Source: Hygrophila difformis (taxonomy: Eukaryota; Streptophyta; Magnoliopsida; Lamiales; Acanthaceae). Taken from it: a stretch of 64,000 bases of DNA. The notes beneath the pieces were generated by a model. That model did not search any database. It had not been told where the DNA came from and saw only the letters and a list, made by a program, of their open reading frames with translations. Location: the NCBI GenBank assembly GCA_030278955.1, contig JAOANR010000003.1:28349227-28413226 (forward strand). The letters are read 5' to 3'. Both the position numbers and the translations under genes were made by a program. The first letter of the stretch is position 1; each line of letters starts with the position of its first letter. Shown piece after piece: positions 20,906 through 33,618 of the stretch.

Positions 20906-22343
20906 ATGTTGATGAACACCAGCATTAATGACCCTTCTCCTTCCTCGGACCAATTCGATAATGGCGGTGGAGGAGGAGGAAAGCGGAAGCGCCGCCCCGC
21001 TGGGACTCCTGGTGATTCTTCGTCGCTTCAATTTTGAAAAATACTGTTCAATTCAGGAAAGGTGTGGTTGGCTTTCTTTTTTTGGTACTTATGATTAATT
21101 GGAATTTGGAATTGTGCAGATCCAGACGCAGAAGTGGTGTCCCTCTCCCCAAAGACTCTGCTGGAATCGGACCGGTACGTTTGCGAGATCTGCAACCAGG
21201 GATTCCAGCGAGACCAGAATCTGCAGATGCACCGCCGCCGTCATAAGGTTCCCTGGAAGCTATTGAAGAGGGACGCGCCGCCCGCCAGGAAGCGCGTGTT
21301 TGTTTGCCCGGAGCCCACGTGCCTTCACCACGACCCTTGCCACGCTCTCGGCGACCTCGTCGGGATTAAGAAGCACTTCCGGCGGAAGCATAGTAACCGC
21401 CGGCAGTGGGTCTGCGAGAAGTGCTCCAAGGGATACGCCGTCCAGTCGGATTACAAGGCGCACCTCAAGACGTGCGGCACACGCGGCCACTCCTGCGACT
21501 GCGGCCGCGTCTTCTCCAGGTTTTGTCTTTGTACATTACCACAAATTTCGATTTTCTTTCCAGTCTTGATTTTTACTATTAAAAATTTATTGAAGTTGGG
21601 TAATTTCTAGGAATTGAATTCAGTGCCAGAATGTTGGAATTTAAATTTTTTTTGGTGAACGAATGTTGGAATTTAAATTAATCCGTGTTTTATGTCAATT
21701 AATTAATAAAAATTTAAATTTTTTTGCTGATAGAGTGGAGAGTTTTATAGAGCATCAAGACGCCTGCGACTTGGGGCGGCTACGGTCAGAATGCCGGCCA
21801 CCGCCGCCTGCGGCGGCTGCGGCAAGCCCCAGCAGCCGCTCCAGTGACACCAATCTTACTGGTGCGCCGTGGATTACTAATGGGGCAGCTTGGCCGAAGG
21901 TAATTGATCCAGTTTTCTCGTCCGCCGCCGCCGCCGCCATGGCGGCTGCGGTGGAGGCGGCGAAGAGTAGTATACAGGCTCCGGATCTCGAGCTGCAATT
22001 GCTGACGAGAGCGAGCAGCACGGCGGTGGAATCGACGCAGCTGCAGCTGTCGATGGGGTCGTCGGAAGTTGGGGAGAATGCGGCGGAGGCGGAGGGGCAG
22101 GAGGAGCTGAGAATGGCTATGGCGGAGAAGGCGCAGGCGGAGGAGTCACGGGAGGAGGCGCGGCGGCAGATAGAGGTGGCGGAGAGGGAATTCGCGAAGG
22201 CGCAAAGGATAAGAAGGGAGGCGCAGGCGGAGCTGGAGAAGGCGACGGCGCTGAAGGAGCAGGCGGCGCGTCAGATGAACTCAACCATTATGCAAATCAC
22301 CTGCCATTCCTGCAAGCACAAGCTCCGCTTGCTCCAAATTTAG
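20906..22343 (+). CDS. SGR5: INDETERMINATE-DOMAIN C2H2 zinc-finger transcription factor (IDD14/15/16, SGR5 type)
   Basis: The three exons are 20906-21011, 21120-21519 and 21734-22343; introns are GT...AG and the joined frame is 371 codons plus TAG. Exon 1 encodes MLMNTSINDP and a basic KRKRRPAGTP motif (nuclear signal). Exon 2 carries the ID domain: finger 1 CEICNQGFQRDQNLQMHRRRH, finger 2 beginning CPEPTCLHHDPCHALGDL, then the two C2HC-like fingers ending in CDCGRVFSR. Exon 3 continues VESFIEHQDACDLGRLR, an A/S-rich linker, then a coiled coil (about residues 255-345, EELRMAMAEKAQAEESREEA) and the conserved end NSTIMQITCHSCKHKLRLLQI. That C-terminal module defines the IDD14/15/16 subgroup, whose Arabidopsis members act in shoot gravitropism, auxin and starch regulation. 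Which paralogue this is cannot be settled. The introns are short and exons 2-3 are GC-rich against AT-rich surroundings. It appears intact and is the only complete host gene here. Confidence 0.93.
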
Positions 22344-22952
22344 TGTTTTTTTTTTTTTTTTTTTTAATACATTCTGATAATCCTTTTAATTTTTTATTTT
22401 GGAATTTCAGATTTCATGAGTAATCAATTAATAAAAATTTATATTTTTGTATTATTTTATTTTATTTTGTTAATTATAAATGATTATGGGCACGATGTAG
22501 GCGGTTGAGGGAAAAAAAAAAAAAATAATAATTCCACTGTTTGAGGGGCTTAATTTGTTTGTTTATTTAATTATTTCCACGGGGTTTTGGGGGCAATTAC
22601 TCCTTAAATTAGGAATGAGCATTTTTGCTATAATCTTTTTTCCCGTTAACAACCTCTTTTACACATACATTTTTTTAGCCTGTATAGTCTATTAAGCCAA
22701 AAAAAAAAAAAAAAAAAAGCTTTTTGAGGAGCAATAAAAAATAAGCTTACTTTATAATTGTTTTTTAAATATTGTTAAAAATATATTTAAAAAAATGGAA
22801 TGGCACTTTATTTTTCATATTAAAGGGGCGCCCCACGTTATTAAAAGTAATTTTATGTTCAAACATATTATTAAAAATTTAAGTTTTATAGCCAAGCAAA
22901 AAATAAAATTCAAGTTTTATACATATGATTCATACATGTACATGTATTAATT
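22344..22952. other. 3' flank of the IDD gene
   Basis: AT-rich with T- and A-runs right after the stop, and several AATAAA-like words (for example near 22428 and 22731) that could serve polyadenylation. No gene seen. Confidence 0.5.
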
Positions 22953-23127
22953 TTTTTTTTCTTTTTTAGGGGCTATTGAAGGACTGGAAAAGGGATGGTA
23001 GGAGTCAATGCCACGCAAATTACAAAGGCAATAAAAAGGAGGGATAAAGGGCCGGTGGGAAATCAAACCTCCAACCTTTCGTTGGAAGTCAGTGGACTTA
23101 ACCATTTGGCTAAGTCCTCATCCCCAT
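22953..23127 (-). mobile_element. tRNA-derived SINE, full length
   Basis: The minus strand starts GGGGATGAGGACTTAGCCAAATGG (A box) and has a B-box-like GGTTTGATTTCCCACCGGCCC, then the body and a poly-A-like tail (T-run at the left). The perfect 17-bp TSD ATGTACATGTATTAATT is at 22936-22952 and 23128-23144. Confidence 0.9.
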
Positions 23128-23144
23128 ATGTACATGTATTAATT

Positions 23145-25328
23145 GTGATAAGAAATGAAATATTCCCTCCTTGGAAAAGAGATTATATTGTCCTCATAAA
23201 GACGAATCTGCAGGTATGATATTTATGTATTTATGATCGTAATAAGTTTTTGTGAATGAAACCTGATAAACCAAGAGATTTATTTGACTTCTAAGAAGCG
23301 AGTGGCGAAACTAGGATTCCCTTTAAGTAGGGGCCGATTTTCACTAAAAAATTTATCACGAAATATCAATACAAAAATCAAGAATAAACTATTTAGGATA
23401 TTGTTCAAATAATATTGTATACAATAAATTATAAACCAATAGTTAAAAAATCTCATCAACAGCAATTGGTTTGAGTGGACTGGAGTTCTAGTCTCTTAAG
23501 CAATGTATCGCGTTCGAACCTTGTATATACAAAAAACTGTTTTAGGAAAGGCTAAAAATATTCCAAGAATGAAGGGTTTTTTTTTTTTTTCCATTATCAT
23601 AATACTAGTAGACTGTATATATTTAGACTACAGTACAAAAATCATGGAGGGTCCCAAGCCACTCTTTTTGTGGCCTTATTTCTCCCATGTAAGAAGCCCA
23701 GTGGTAACCTTCAAGATATTGGATCTATCCTAATACAGTATTACAAGAGTTTTTTGTTTTAGCAGCCGGAAATTTTTGGTAGAGTTTGGTCACTAAAGAT
23801 ATTAGCCGCTAAAATCTATTAGCTCCCACAGTTTTAGCGACCGAAATTCGTTAGCTATTATAGTTTTTAGCTACCAAATCTGTAGTTTTAACTACCAAAA
23901 CTAGTTTTTTGCATCATAAAGTTCGAAATGGGATCTTTCTTATGCATTAAGCCATTATTAGTACCCAAAGTCCCAAACCGTCTGTGGTAAATGAAAAGCT
24001 ATATTTAATAAATAAATAATAAAGTAAAAATGGTAGATTAGTTTTATGAATTTTAAATGAATTATTAAGGTCTCGAGTTTGATTGACCTAATAGACTACG
24101 TACTAGTTTCATTTTACTTTTTTTTTTTAAAAAAAAAAGGACAAATAACTCAATTAATCATTCATTATTTACTTAAATTAAATCACATCAAGTTTGTACT
24201 TTCATTTTTTTGGCGTGCATATACACCGATTCCTTGGAAGTGATTCTCACTTGATTCAGCGCGAGAGAGTAGACGCACATTTTTGGTTTTGTGCTCATCC
24301 AAGCTATGCATATTTTGTTTTGGGAGAGGGAATGTTTGTGTGGCGGATTTCTTGTTAGAAAGGGTGCAAAGTCCATGGAATCTTTACTATATATATGATC
24401 GAGTGTTTCCCCGTAAAATAAAATAAAAGTTCCCTTACTATTTACAGATATGTATGGGGGCGATGTTTAATTTGTGCGCAACTAGTTTTCTTTCTTTGTC
24501 TTCCCTAGCTGCAGATTTATGTAGTTTTTTCTTTGCTAATGCTCAGGCATCCCTTGTACCAAAAATGAATAAAAGAAAATGGAATTAAATTTGATTGATT
24601 AATTACACATTTAAATCATGGAGACCACATGATTGAAGCACCCATTTATATTGCAATGTATTTTTTATTTTATTTTTTGCAAAGCCAAAGCCGGATAATA
24701 GATTATTAGTGGGACCCCCACTCTCAAAATGATTTTCTATATTATAAATATTCTAACCTAATATTTAGTGAGGCGGGGAAGAGAAATTTATTTTATAAGT
24801 GACCCAATTATTTGACAAGTATATTGAAGAATTTGTTTTGGACTTAGTTTGAAGCATATATTATTATTTTTTGGAGGAGAGCATATATTATTATTTGGCG
24901 ACATGGAACATGGAAAACTGGTGACATAAGATTTTGTCCTCCTATGCCCTATATATCATTATTAATTCAATTAGATATAGGAATATTTCAGTTTCAAAAA
25001 CTATATGATTACTTTCCCAAAGCCAGTCCATGCAAAATATGAAAAACAAAACCACTCCTTTTTGTTTGTGTTTGGTATACATATACATGTGCAATATTTA
25101 GAGTCCGAACACACACCCTTTTGGTAAGAATGAGATACTAGCTACTAAAAAAGTTTCAACTTTAGGGGCGTGTTCTTTTAAGTCTGATTTGATCTTATTT
25201 ATTTTGGTATGAACCACTTTGATCTGGTCTCATCTGATTCGAGTTGGTATGATTTGATTATGTTCTAGTTTGGTCTGGTTCATTTTGATTTTATTCTTCT
25301 TGTCCGGGTATGACTCTTCTGGTATGGT
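23145..25328. other. AT-rich intergenic DNA with weak repeat traces
   Basis: No convincing gene. At about 23462-23600 is a possible SINE of a second type, with GGTTTGAGTGG (A-box-like) and GTTCGAACC (B-box-like). At 23757-23910 repeated TAGC(G/T)ACCRAAA words resemble the subterminal region of a DNA transposon, without clear ends. From about 25160 repeated GATTTGATCT-like words may belong to a MITE around the next element. Confidence 0.4.
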
Positions 25329-25584
25329 TGTAACAACCCTATCTCTGGCTGAAGGTCATGCACCTAACTCCTCCCTATATGTATATCCAGGTCTCACGCG
25401 CAAGCACCTAATGATGGGTTGTTGGAGGTGGAGTTTGGCCCCAAGACCTCCCTTTAACATTCCCCCTAAGTTAGGGATGTTAATCAGTTGAGTTTGGCGG
25501 TGCTTGGCGGGAGGCCTGGATGCACAGATGGGGAGAGGTTGGGTTCCATAACCTGCAGGTCCAGCCCTGGGTAGGGTTGTTACA
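25329..25584. mobile_element. Short LTR-like element (solo LTR or MITE)
   Basis: A 256-bp unit begins TGTAACAACCCTA and ends TAGGGTTGTTACA. The flanks ATGGT and ATGGA are a near match to a 5-bp TSD. TG...CA ends suggest a solo LTR of a small gypsy-type or TRIM element. It is GC-richer than its surroundings. Confidence 0.55.
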
Positions 25585-28212
25585 ATGGAGTTATTGTTTT
25601 TAGTTTGATTAGTTCTGATCTAGAGTGCTATGATCTAATTTGATTTTAATATGTTGGTAATTTTATATTGTACTAGTACTCCCTCCATCACATAGATAAT
25701 GACCACTTTACCTTTTTAACACTATTTATAAGGATGTACGAAATCATAGAAAGTTTCTTATACGAAAGCTTGAAATATTATTAATAGTATTTGTAAATTG
25801 AAAATAGTGATATTTTTACCCCTGGCCTGTAAAGCTGAAAATAAATAAATGCAGTAGCATATTTTAGCAGTACTAGTAATGAATGAATTAGAGGGAGGGA
25901 GGGAGGGAGGGATGATAGGACCAGCAAAACAAATTAAATGTGGGTGAAAGAGGGAGCATGTTTTTCAGTGCCACAAGTTGTAGTAGTAATGTTTATTTTA
26001 CATGAACGGTCACTCTCATTGTTCAGACACTCACTCATATAAACACTACTACCCTTCTCCCCCTCGCTCCATGTCTTAAATCTTTTAAACATCCCACTTT
26101 TAAAGTTTAAATGACTTGTTTGTGTTATTATAAAATTAGTTATGGAAATTACTCACATACAAACAAGCAATACTAATGTGTGTAATTAGCTCTTAAGTAT
26201 CAATTTGGGATCAAAAAATATAAACACTCCTCCAAATCTTTACTCCATTTCAATCCATTATAGAGTACACTGCAATTAAATTACTTCTGCATACTTGCCA
26301 TAGTCTCCATCAATTACATTTTTTTTTTCACTGCTGTCTTTAGATTAAAAAAAAATGAAAAATGAAATGTGATATGTATTAGTATTAAATCTTTATTCCC
26401 TTCAAAATGGCATGTAAGGATTGTGGAGAGTTTTAAGATTTTGTTCCCTAGTTTTGATTTCTTTTGTGGTATAACTTGGTTTTATTGGCGTTTTTGCCTC
26501 AAATATCTTCACCCTAGTTTTGAGACTTTTTTTTTTTTTTTTTCGCGAAGCCGAAACCATGAAACACTAATCAAAAGAAGAGAAAAGCGAAAAAAAAAAA
26601 AGAAAACGAAAAACTAGGATAAGCTAAACTTTAAATCCTGGGGAACCAAACGCCGGAGAAATCGACCGTGGTTAAATTCTAAATGCTACCTTCTCCAATT
26701 TTTAAATGTTCAAACTCAAACGTCTAAATTTTAATTTTAAACTCTTATAAGAAACACCATTATTCAAAATTATATCAATTTATAACTATTTTTGGCTGTT
26801 AAAGCTACATTCTAAACTAAATTTATTCCCCAAGAATTGTCATAATTTCTTTTTCTTTTTGGCCAATTTGACAACAATCATATAAAAAAATTTAAGAGTT
26901 TGATCTTGTAACATATAAACTCTACAAATAGAAGTTAATGTTGAAAAATAAGGTCGAACTTTTCTCTAACAAACATTTATATATATAAAACTAAAAACCC
27001 TATTCCTAATAAATTCCAATATTTTAACTAAGCTAGTTTTGCCAAATCAAACTCATAAAATATAAATTTGTAAGAGGATCGAGCAGTGGGGGATATAATT
27101 ATTGGTTGCTATGAATAATATATCCCATTCATGTTTCATTCTGTTTAATGGCAGACTTTACAGACACACCATTTATTTTTCCCATTAAAGCAAATCTAAA
27201 ATATATGATCATTCTTCCACATTCACTGCTTATTTATTTATTGACCCAAATTCTGCATTTGTGGGGAAACCTTCATTGAATTGTCCCTCCCGACCCTGAC
27301 CCTGACCCTGTATTGTATATGTGTTCCTGTTTTATTACAAACAGTCTTCAACAACAACATTACGATACCATTCACTCCTTGCAATTCCTGGCTACTTCCT
27401 TCTTGCTGCTGCTGCTTCTGCTGCTGTTTTTCTTTTAAGGGCCCTGCAGAAATATAACTATTTGGTGGGGTTTCAATACCCTATTATTTACTAGAGAAAT
27501 AGAGAATATCGCTTTGGTATTATTGTCACAAGACCCTATTCTGCGCTCCTCATGAATGTAAGGAAACAAGCATCAATGGTTAGAGATTTTAATTTTGGAA
27601 GGCATGAAGGGATTCTCATGTTAGAGTTTAGTTTATAACCGTAAGTAGTGGCGGAATGTACTCATAATACTCTCTGATGCACCGATATTTTTCGATCTTG
27701 AAGCGAATTTTATCTACATTTACCTCTTCTAATAATTCTTTTTCAGCAAAAGACAATAATTAATCATTCATAGGAGAAAATACCATTTCTACTCTTGTAG
27801 TTGCCAAAGTTAAAATTAAGGATAATTTGATCGACAAATACATCAATTAATAAGTTTTGTTTTGTTCTATTCAACCAATATCTTAGCATGTCAACTATCA
27901 ACCATATCGAAGAAGTTGGTATCATTTCTGGCATCTTTAATATAGTTCTCAAGTTGATTTAAAAATATTTTAAGCAAAACATATGTAAATCATATGGGTA
28001 AAATGTAGCCAACTTTATTAAAGTCTTCTTTACAAATGCTACAAATAATTTACTTTTGAACCAAAACAAAAAAAAAAAAATAACTAATACAAGAAACTCA
28101 GTATCGTCAAAACGATTATTCAACCCTGAAAGTTTGAAAATCTATCACTATCTATACAAGAAATTTGGGGACAGCTGACCCCTTGCACTATGCTAGTTCC
28201 GCCACTGACCGT
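25585..28212. other. AT-rich intergenic DNA
   Basis: No gene recognised. It contains a Stowaway-like terminus without partner at about 25679 (CTCCCTCCATCACATAG), a (GAGG)n tract near 25892-25912 and several A/T homopolymers. Confidence 0.5.
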
Positions 28213-28605
28213 GTAGGGGTGGGAATAGGCCAGTCCAGGCTTGGCCTTGAACGGCCTAGGCTTATTTAATTTTTAAAAGGCCTGAGTCTGGTCTATGGCC
28301 TTTTATAGGCCTAGTTTATAGGCCAAGGCCTGGCCTTTTTGTGTAAATAGACCGTATTTTAGGTCTTTTAGATGTCTATTTGGGCCTATTTAATTATTAA
28401 ATAAATAATAAATAATAATGTTAATAAATATCTTAATAAATTATTATAATAAATTATAAATAAATTATATAAAAATCTTAAACAGGTCGGTCTAATAGGC
28501 CTAACAGGCACAACCTAGGCCTATATAATTAAATAGGCCTTTAAAATTACACGGGCCTAGCCTATTTTGTAAAAAGGCCAGGCAAGCTAGGCCTAAAATA
28601 GGCCA
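28213..28605. mobile_element. hAT-like MITE, right end missing
   Basis: It starts TAGGGGTGGGAATAGGCC and is filled with AGGCCT/GGCCTA words typical of nonautonomous hAT elements. The expected inverted right end is absent, so it is truncated. Boundaries are approximate. Confidence 0.5.
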
Positions 28606-28671
28606 GGCCGTAGGTAATGATCTCAAAAGATATTTATGAGTAGGCTTGTTCTCCCAAATTAAAACAATTTT

Positions 28672-28842
28672 TTGGGGATGAGGACTTAGCCCAAGTGGTT
28701 AAGTACATTGACTTCCAACGTAAGGTTGGAGGTTCGATTCCCACCGGCCCCCTATCCCTCTTCTTTATTCCCCTTTGTAATTGTGTGGCATAGGCTCCCA
28801 CCACCTCTTTCCCAGGCCTTCAATGGCTCATCCAAAAAAAAA
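28672..28842 (+). mobile_element. tRNA-derived SINE, full length
   Basis: The A box TTAGCCCAAGTGG and B box GGTTCGATTCC are well preserved; the body ends CAATGGCTCATCC plus an A-tail. The perfect 16-bp TSD AAATTAAAACAATTTT is at 28656-28671 and 28843-28858. It is the best-preserved family member in the window. Confidence 0.93.
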
Positions 28843-28931
28843 AAATTAAAACAATTTTCAACATTCGATAACGATTCCAACCGAGTCAAATGACCAAGTC
28901 CCCCACTTACAATTTTATAATTGTGCACATA

Positions 28932-29407
28932 GTTGTTAAGATCCCGATCCTGATCTTAGGATCTTACGATTTTACGATCACACATATCTAAAACGATCCC
29001 GATCCTTGTAGGATCTTAAAATTAGTAAGATCTGGATAAGATCCCGATCTTGATCGTAGAATGTTACGATCTTATGGTCATACTGCCTTAATCGCTTCTA
29101 CGATCTTACGATCATATCCTCTTAAACGCTAAAATTTTTATAGGGTGTTATGACTTGGGATCAAAATAATTTATTTTCTTTAATTTTAAACTTAAGAACA
29201 TGTATTATTTATGTATAATGTGTAAAAAAACATAATATGAGTTTAGTTAACTTGCCAGATTCATAAACTCATGAATTAATATTAGTACGCATAATTGAGT
29301 TTATTTATTATTGCAATTTCATAAGATCTTAGGATCCCGATTCGATCCTACGATTCCGATCTTGCAAAGAGAAAAACGATCCAATATAGGATCCCGATCT
29401 TAACAAC
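28932..29407. mobile_element. MITE-like element with GATCCCGATC termini
   Basis: Ends GTTGTTAAGATCCCGATC and GATCCCGATCTTAACAAC are perfect inverted repeats. The interior repeats CGATCTTACGATC-like palindromic words. No TSD is evident, so the superfamily is open. Confidence 0.65.
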
Positions 29408-29591
29408 CTTGGTTGGTTGTGCATGGGTTTTAATATTCATCCCAACCCCTTATTGCCCCAATTTATTCATCTTCGTAATTTACAGTATTCAGTATGGACT
29501 CCTACCATTTCTGTAACCAAAAAGATGTGGGCCCCGTAGAAAGGATATACATGGGTTAATAATTACAGTAAATATACATTTGAGTAATAGG

Positions 29592-30600
29592 TAGGGATGG
29601 CAATTTCACCCACACCCGCTCATGACCCGATCCACCCGACCCGACGAAATGGATGAAACTCCGACAAAAGGTGGTTTCTTATAGGGTGATGGGTGGATTG
29701 GGTGACGGATCGGGTCGGAGATGGATTTAGGCTCATCCAACCCACCACCCGATCCATCACCCAACCCACCATCCAAACCATCTATCACCCGTTATATTTT
29801 ATTAAATATATTTATATATATATACTTAATAGTAGATTTTAGTAAAAACTCTAACATAGTTTTTCTTCTTTTTTTATTCGAGGTAAAAGGGGATCGAAGC
29901 CAATTTATTCATGAAACTGTTGAGAATTATACATTTCAATACAATCATCTCTAAGAATATTCGAAATGTAATCAGGCGGCCTAGTTCGTTGGTCGACACT
30001 GGCCGCCAGAAGATATCATCGGGTGAGTCTATCGATGACTTTATTACATTCCCTTGGTATTGCTCGAAAGTTCAATTTCTTACTACATTTAGCCATGTCT
30101 TATAAAAAAAATCTAACATAGTTTTTCTTCCCTTTTCTTCTACAATCCCTTCCGACGTTTTTACATTTTCCAATTCCCCTGTAATCCCACCACTCATTAT
30201 TGAGGGAGGCCTTATCGACTAATCTTCCTAATGTCAGGACTCTTCAACATGTTATATAATTCTCCGATTTGACCATTTCATCCACAAAGTTCAATTCTTC
30301 TCCTTTATGGGTTTTATTATATGTTTACACTCCGCTTCCATGTATCACAAACCGGGTATAGTTTTCTAGATTTTATGGTTTTGAAATATGAATTGACTTT
30401 GAGTATAAATGATTGCAAGTTTATGTATGCTTTAACTTCATTACTCACCCGATCCACCCATTTCACCCGTGGTTGATGGGTGGATTGGATTTGGGTTGAG
30501 TTTTAAATGGATGATGGATGGATTGGATGATGAAATAACATTAATTGATGGAGGTGGATTTACCCTTCTCCGATCCACCTCCGATCCATTGCCATCCCTA
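29592..30600. mobile_element. Nonautonomous hAT element (1009 bp)
   Basis: Ends TAGGGATGGCAATTTCACCC and CCGATCCATTGCCATCCCTA are inverted; the 8-bp TSD GTAATAGG lies at 29584-29591 and 30601-30608. Subterminal GGATCGGGT/ACCCGATCC words flank a non-coding centre (about 29800-30440) with no transposase. Confidence 0.9.
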
Positions 30601-30631
30601 GTAATAGGGGCGTGTTTTCACTGTTTTGGTC

Positions 30632-31346
30632 CTTAATTGGGCACGGTTCGGTTATCCTGAGTTTTTCAGGTATTCGTATTTGTATTTAAATGAGACAAAT
30701 ACTTAGATGAAGTATTGTATTTGTAACTAGACTCCTCAGTTAACCGGGGGTACGGTTTCGATTCGATTCAGCTATTAAGTAATACGGTTCGAATATTTTA
30801 TCCAAGCCTATTTAACTTTATAATCAAATCTTCATTTCTTAATTCTTAACATTCGTAGGTTTATTTTTTATGTTATTACAATACAATTATAAAAAAATCA
30901 TATAACTATCGAATTTGGCAGTTCCTTTAGTGTTATCAAAATATATTAGTATATTTAAAAAATCTTAGTGTAGTGTCTATTTCAATAATGAGTATTCTTA
31001 ATGGCAAAAATCAATATAGGAAATATTTTTATAATTATATTTACTTTATAATATTTATTTTATTATATACTTAAATAATTAAATAAATATTAATATATAT
31101 TTATATACCATCAAATATGTATAATATATACAATATATATAATTTTTTAAAACACGATAAATATATTCGGTTCGGTTCGATTAATCGAGAAAAAAATTAA
31201 AGTATTTGTATTTGTATTTGAACCCGGCAAATACTTAAATGAAGTATTTATATTTGAACCGGGATCCTCGGTTCGGTTCGGTTCGTTTCAATTTCGATTC
31301 AATTTTGCGGTTCAATGAATCGGTTCGAATATTTTGCCCACTCCTA
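30632..31346. mobile_element. Probable nonautonomous hAT element
   Basis: Subterminal GGTTCGGTT words and AAATACTTA...GAAGTATTT tracts occur at both ends. The right end TTTTGCCCACTCCTA fits hAT; the left end (TTGGGCACGGTTCGG) is less clear and no TSD was found. Confidence 0.45.
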
Positions 31347-31357
31347 TTAATAATGAT

Positions 31358-32061
31358 GGTAGATGTTGCTGTGCGGACGGTCGTCCGTAGCCGTTGATCA
31401 ATTTCAGGATCGAACGGTTGTAATGATTAGCAAGGTTAGTTTCGTAATTTTACTTGTTAGGTATTTAATTTGTTGAATTCGCAACATAGGATATACAATT
31501 CAGCAACATGACATACACAACTTAGCGACGAAGACAATTCAATTCAGCGACACGGCATATGCAATTCAGCGACATTATTGTGTTCATCTCAGCGACATTT
31601 GAAGTTAGAGCCATTTGAAGTTCATTGCGATTTTTAAACGCATCTCAGCGTCGGAGCATTCACAATTCAGCGACATTATTGTATTGATTTCAGCGACATG
31701 GTTCTATGCATGTTAGCGTATCTCAGGGACAGAGCATACATAATTCAGCGACATGGCCATATGCAATTCAGCGACAACGCTGATACAATTCAGCGACTTG
31801 ATATAGTACTGCTCAGCGACATGCTATAGTATATTTTATCAACATATTTATGCATACCTTAGGACATGTTATGCATACCTCAGCGACATAATAGAGTATA
31901 TTCAGCGACTTGGTAAATGAAGAAACCATTATATATATATATATATTTTTTTTTTTGACAATTTTACCCTTTTGAATTTATAGCCGTTAGATCTAATTCA
32001 ATGGATGAGATTGTGTCTTCACCGTACTTCCAAATATTTTGGAAGCACCATAACCGTTCCC
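31358..32061. mobile_element. Nonautonomous element with 9-bp TSD and CAGCGACAT repeats
   Basis: The perfect 9-bp repeat AATAATGAT (31349-31357 and 32062-32070) brackets 704 bp. Both ends share a short similar tract (GATCGAACGGTTGTAA against inverted GATCTAACGGCTATAA), consistent with degenerate terminal inverted repeats of a Mutator-like element. The centre (31480-31920) holds about a dozen irregular copies of ATTCAGCGACAT. No coding frame. Confidence 0.6.
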
Positions 32062-32070
32062 AATAATGAT

Positions 32071-32429
32071 ATCATGCATGTGATATGTCTTTTAAAAAAT
32101 GTGATCATTAACATAAATAAGCGTACCATATACATGATACAAAGTCATATAAATTATATTACAAGTTAATTAAGACTGAAATGAATACAACAAAACTCAT
32201 AAATTAGTCACCTTAACAGTTAAATAACCATAAAAAACTTATATAAATTAAACAAATTTCAGCAGATGTTGAAGTGTGACATTCAGCAAGTACTGACCCG
32301 ATGAGGTGTGTGCGAGTGTGTTAATGAGTTATGTGTTGGGTATTTAACGGTATATGTGATGTATAAAAACACTCAGTACAGAAGTACATACAAAGCACTT
32401 CTTCAACACTTCAGCAAAAGCCGATTCAG
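32071..32429. other. AT-rich spacer
   Basis: No feature recognised. Confidence 0.5.
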
Positions 32430-32437
32430 CTCCAAAC

Positions 32438-33042
32438 TAGGGGTGGCAAAAATCGGTATACCGAAATACCGTTACCGTTACCGTACCGTAGCGAAAATTT
32501 CGGTATGGATAAAAATCATACCGATACCGATACCGAATATTTCGGTATACCGAAAATTGGTATACCGAAAATTTCGGTTTCCTATAATCTATGCCGTTAC
32601 CGTATCGAAAATTATATTTACCGAAAATACCGAAATATAACGAAAATACCGAAAAATACCGAAAATTTTACATACCGAATAATGCATTACATACCGTACA
32701 AATTGGCATACCGAACTATACCCAAAAAAATCAATACTGTGTTCATCTTCCAATCACGGGTATACCGAAAAATTACTTAAATTGGCCCTTCAAAGTTCCA
32801 AATGTCTTAACACAACAATATATATTAAATTTTAAAATAATATTAAAATTAATGTTTCGGTATTTCGGTATACCGAAATACTGAAAATTTCGTATTCCCA
32901 TACCGTTACCGTACCGTTTTTTTCGGCATACCTAAATTTCGGTATACCTAAATTTCGGCATACCTAAATTTCGATATTTTTCGGTAATTTTCGATACGGT
33001 AAGCTCGGCATACCGAGTTTTCGGTAATTTTTTCCACCCCTA
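32438..33042. mobile_element. hAT-type MITE (605 bp)
   Basis: Ends TAGGGGTGGCAAAAATCGG and its inverse (TTTTTTCCACCCCTA); 8-bp TSD CTCCAAAC at 32430-32437 and 33043-33050. The interior is a dense set of CGGTATACCG-type palindromic words. Confidence 0.92.
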
Positions 33043-33249
33043 CTCCAAACCAAATTCATTAAAAAATACCTCATTTTTGGGATATACTATGTTGTAATAG
33101 TTGTGATTGTCGAACTGTTATCGAATGTTTGGTGCCGTTTGAACGTTTCATATCTATTTGAATGTTTGATGTTTGAAAAATACAATATGTGAAGGTTGGA
33201 TGTTTGGTATTGATATATTGGCAGCAGGGATGAGCTATCACAACAACCA

Positions 33250-33618
33250 TTCTGATGTTGCAGTTACAGCAACTACCGACCGCACATGTGGTCCGGAATA
33301 TGGTCGGCAAAGAATACCGACCGTCTTACCGACCGGATATGCTGTCGGTAAGCTCGAAGTCCCGAAGACCTTTACGCTGGATTTTTCGACCACAATGTTG
33401 GTCGGCCATTCGGTTGGTAAAATGGCCGACCGACATGCGGTCGGGAAGGTGGTCGGTAAGGTCACCGACGGCACGGATTTTGGTCGGCGTCCGATCCAGA
33501 CCAATATATCACCGATCGACTTATGTGGCGGGAATTCGGTCAGTAACGGCCATGACGACCTGTCTCCATGATGTGCCGGCCGCATATGTCGGTCGTTAAT
33601 TCATTTTTTCTCGTAGTG
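33250..33618 (-). mobile_element. CACTA (En/Spm) terminus with subterminal repeats
   Basis: Read on the minus strand, 33618 begins CACTACGAGAAAAAATGA, the classic CACTA end, followed by about a dozen CCGACC/GGTCGG subterminal words to about 33270. The opposite CACTA end was not found, so this is a one-ended fragment. Open frames through the GC-richer repeats are not genes. Confidence 0.7.

Noticed and set aside
28690..28740. tRNA gene suggested by A- and B-box-like motifs
   Set aside because: The motifs lie in a SINE with body, A-tail and 16-bp TSD; no cloverleaf with a CCA-compatible acceptor was found.
32308..32884. Frames rich in I, P, Y and K at 32.3-32.9 kb
   Set aside because: They come from CGGTATACCG words inside an hAT MITE with clear TIRs and TSD.
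33173..33599. Plus- and minus-strand frames of 114-132 residues near 33.2-33.6 kb
   Set aside because: They lie in CACTA subterminal CCGACC/GGTCGG repeats and appear on both strands in several phases.
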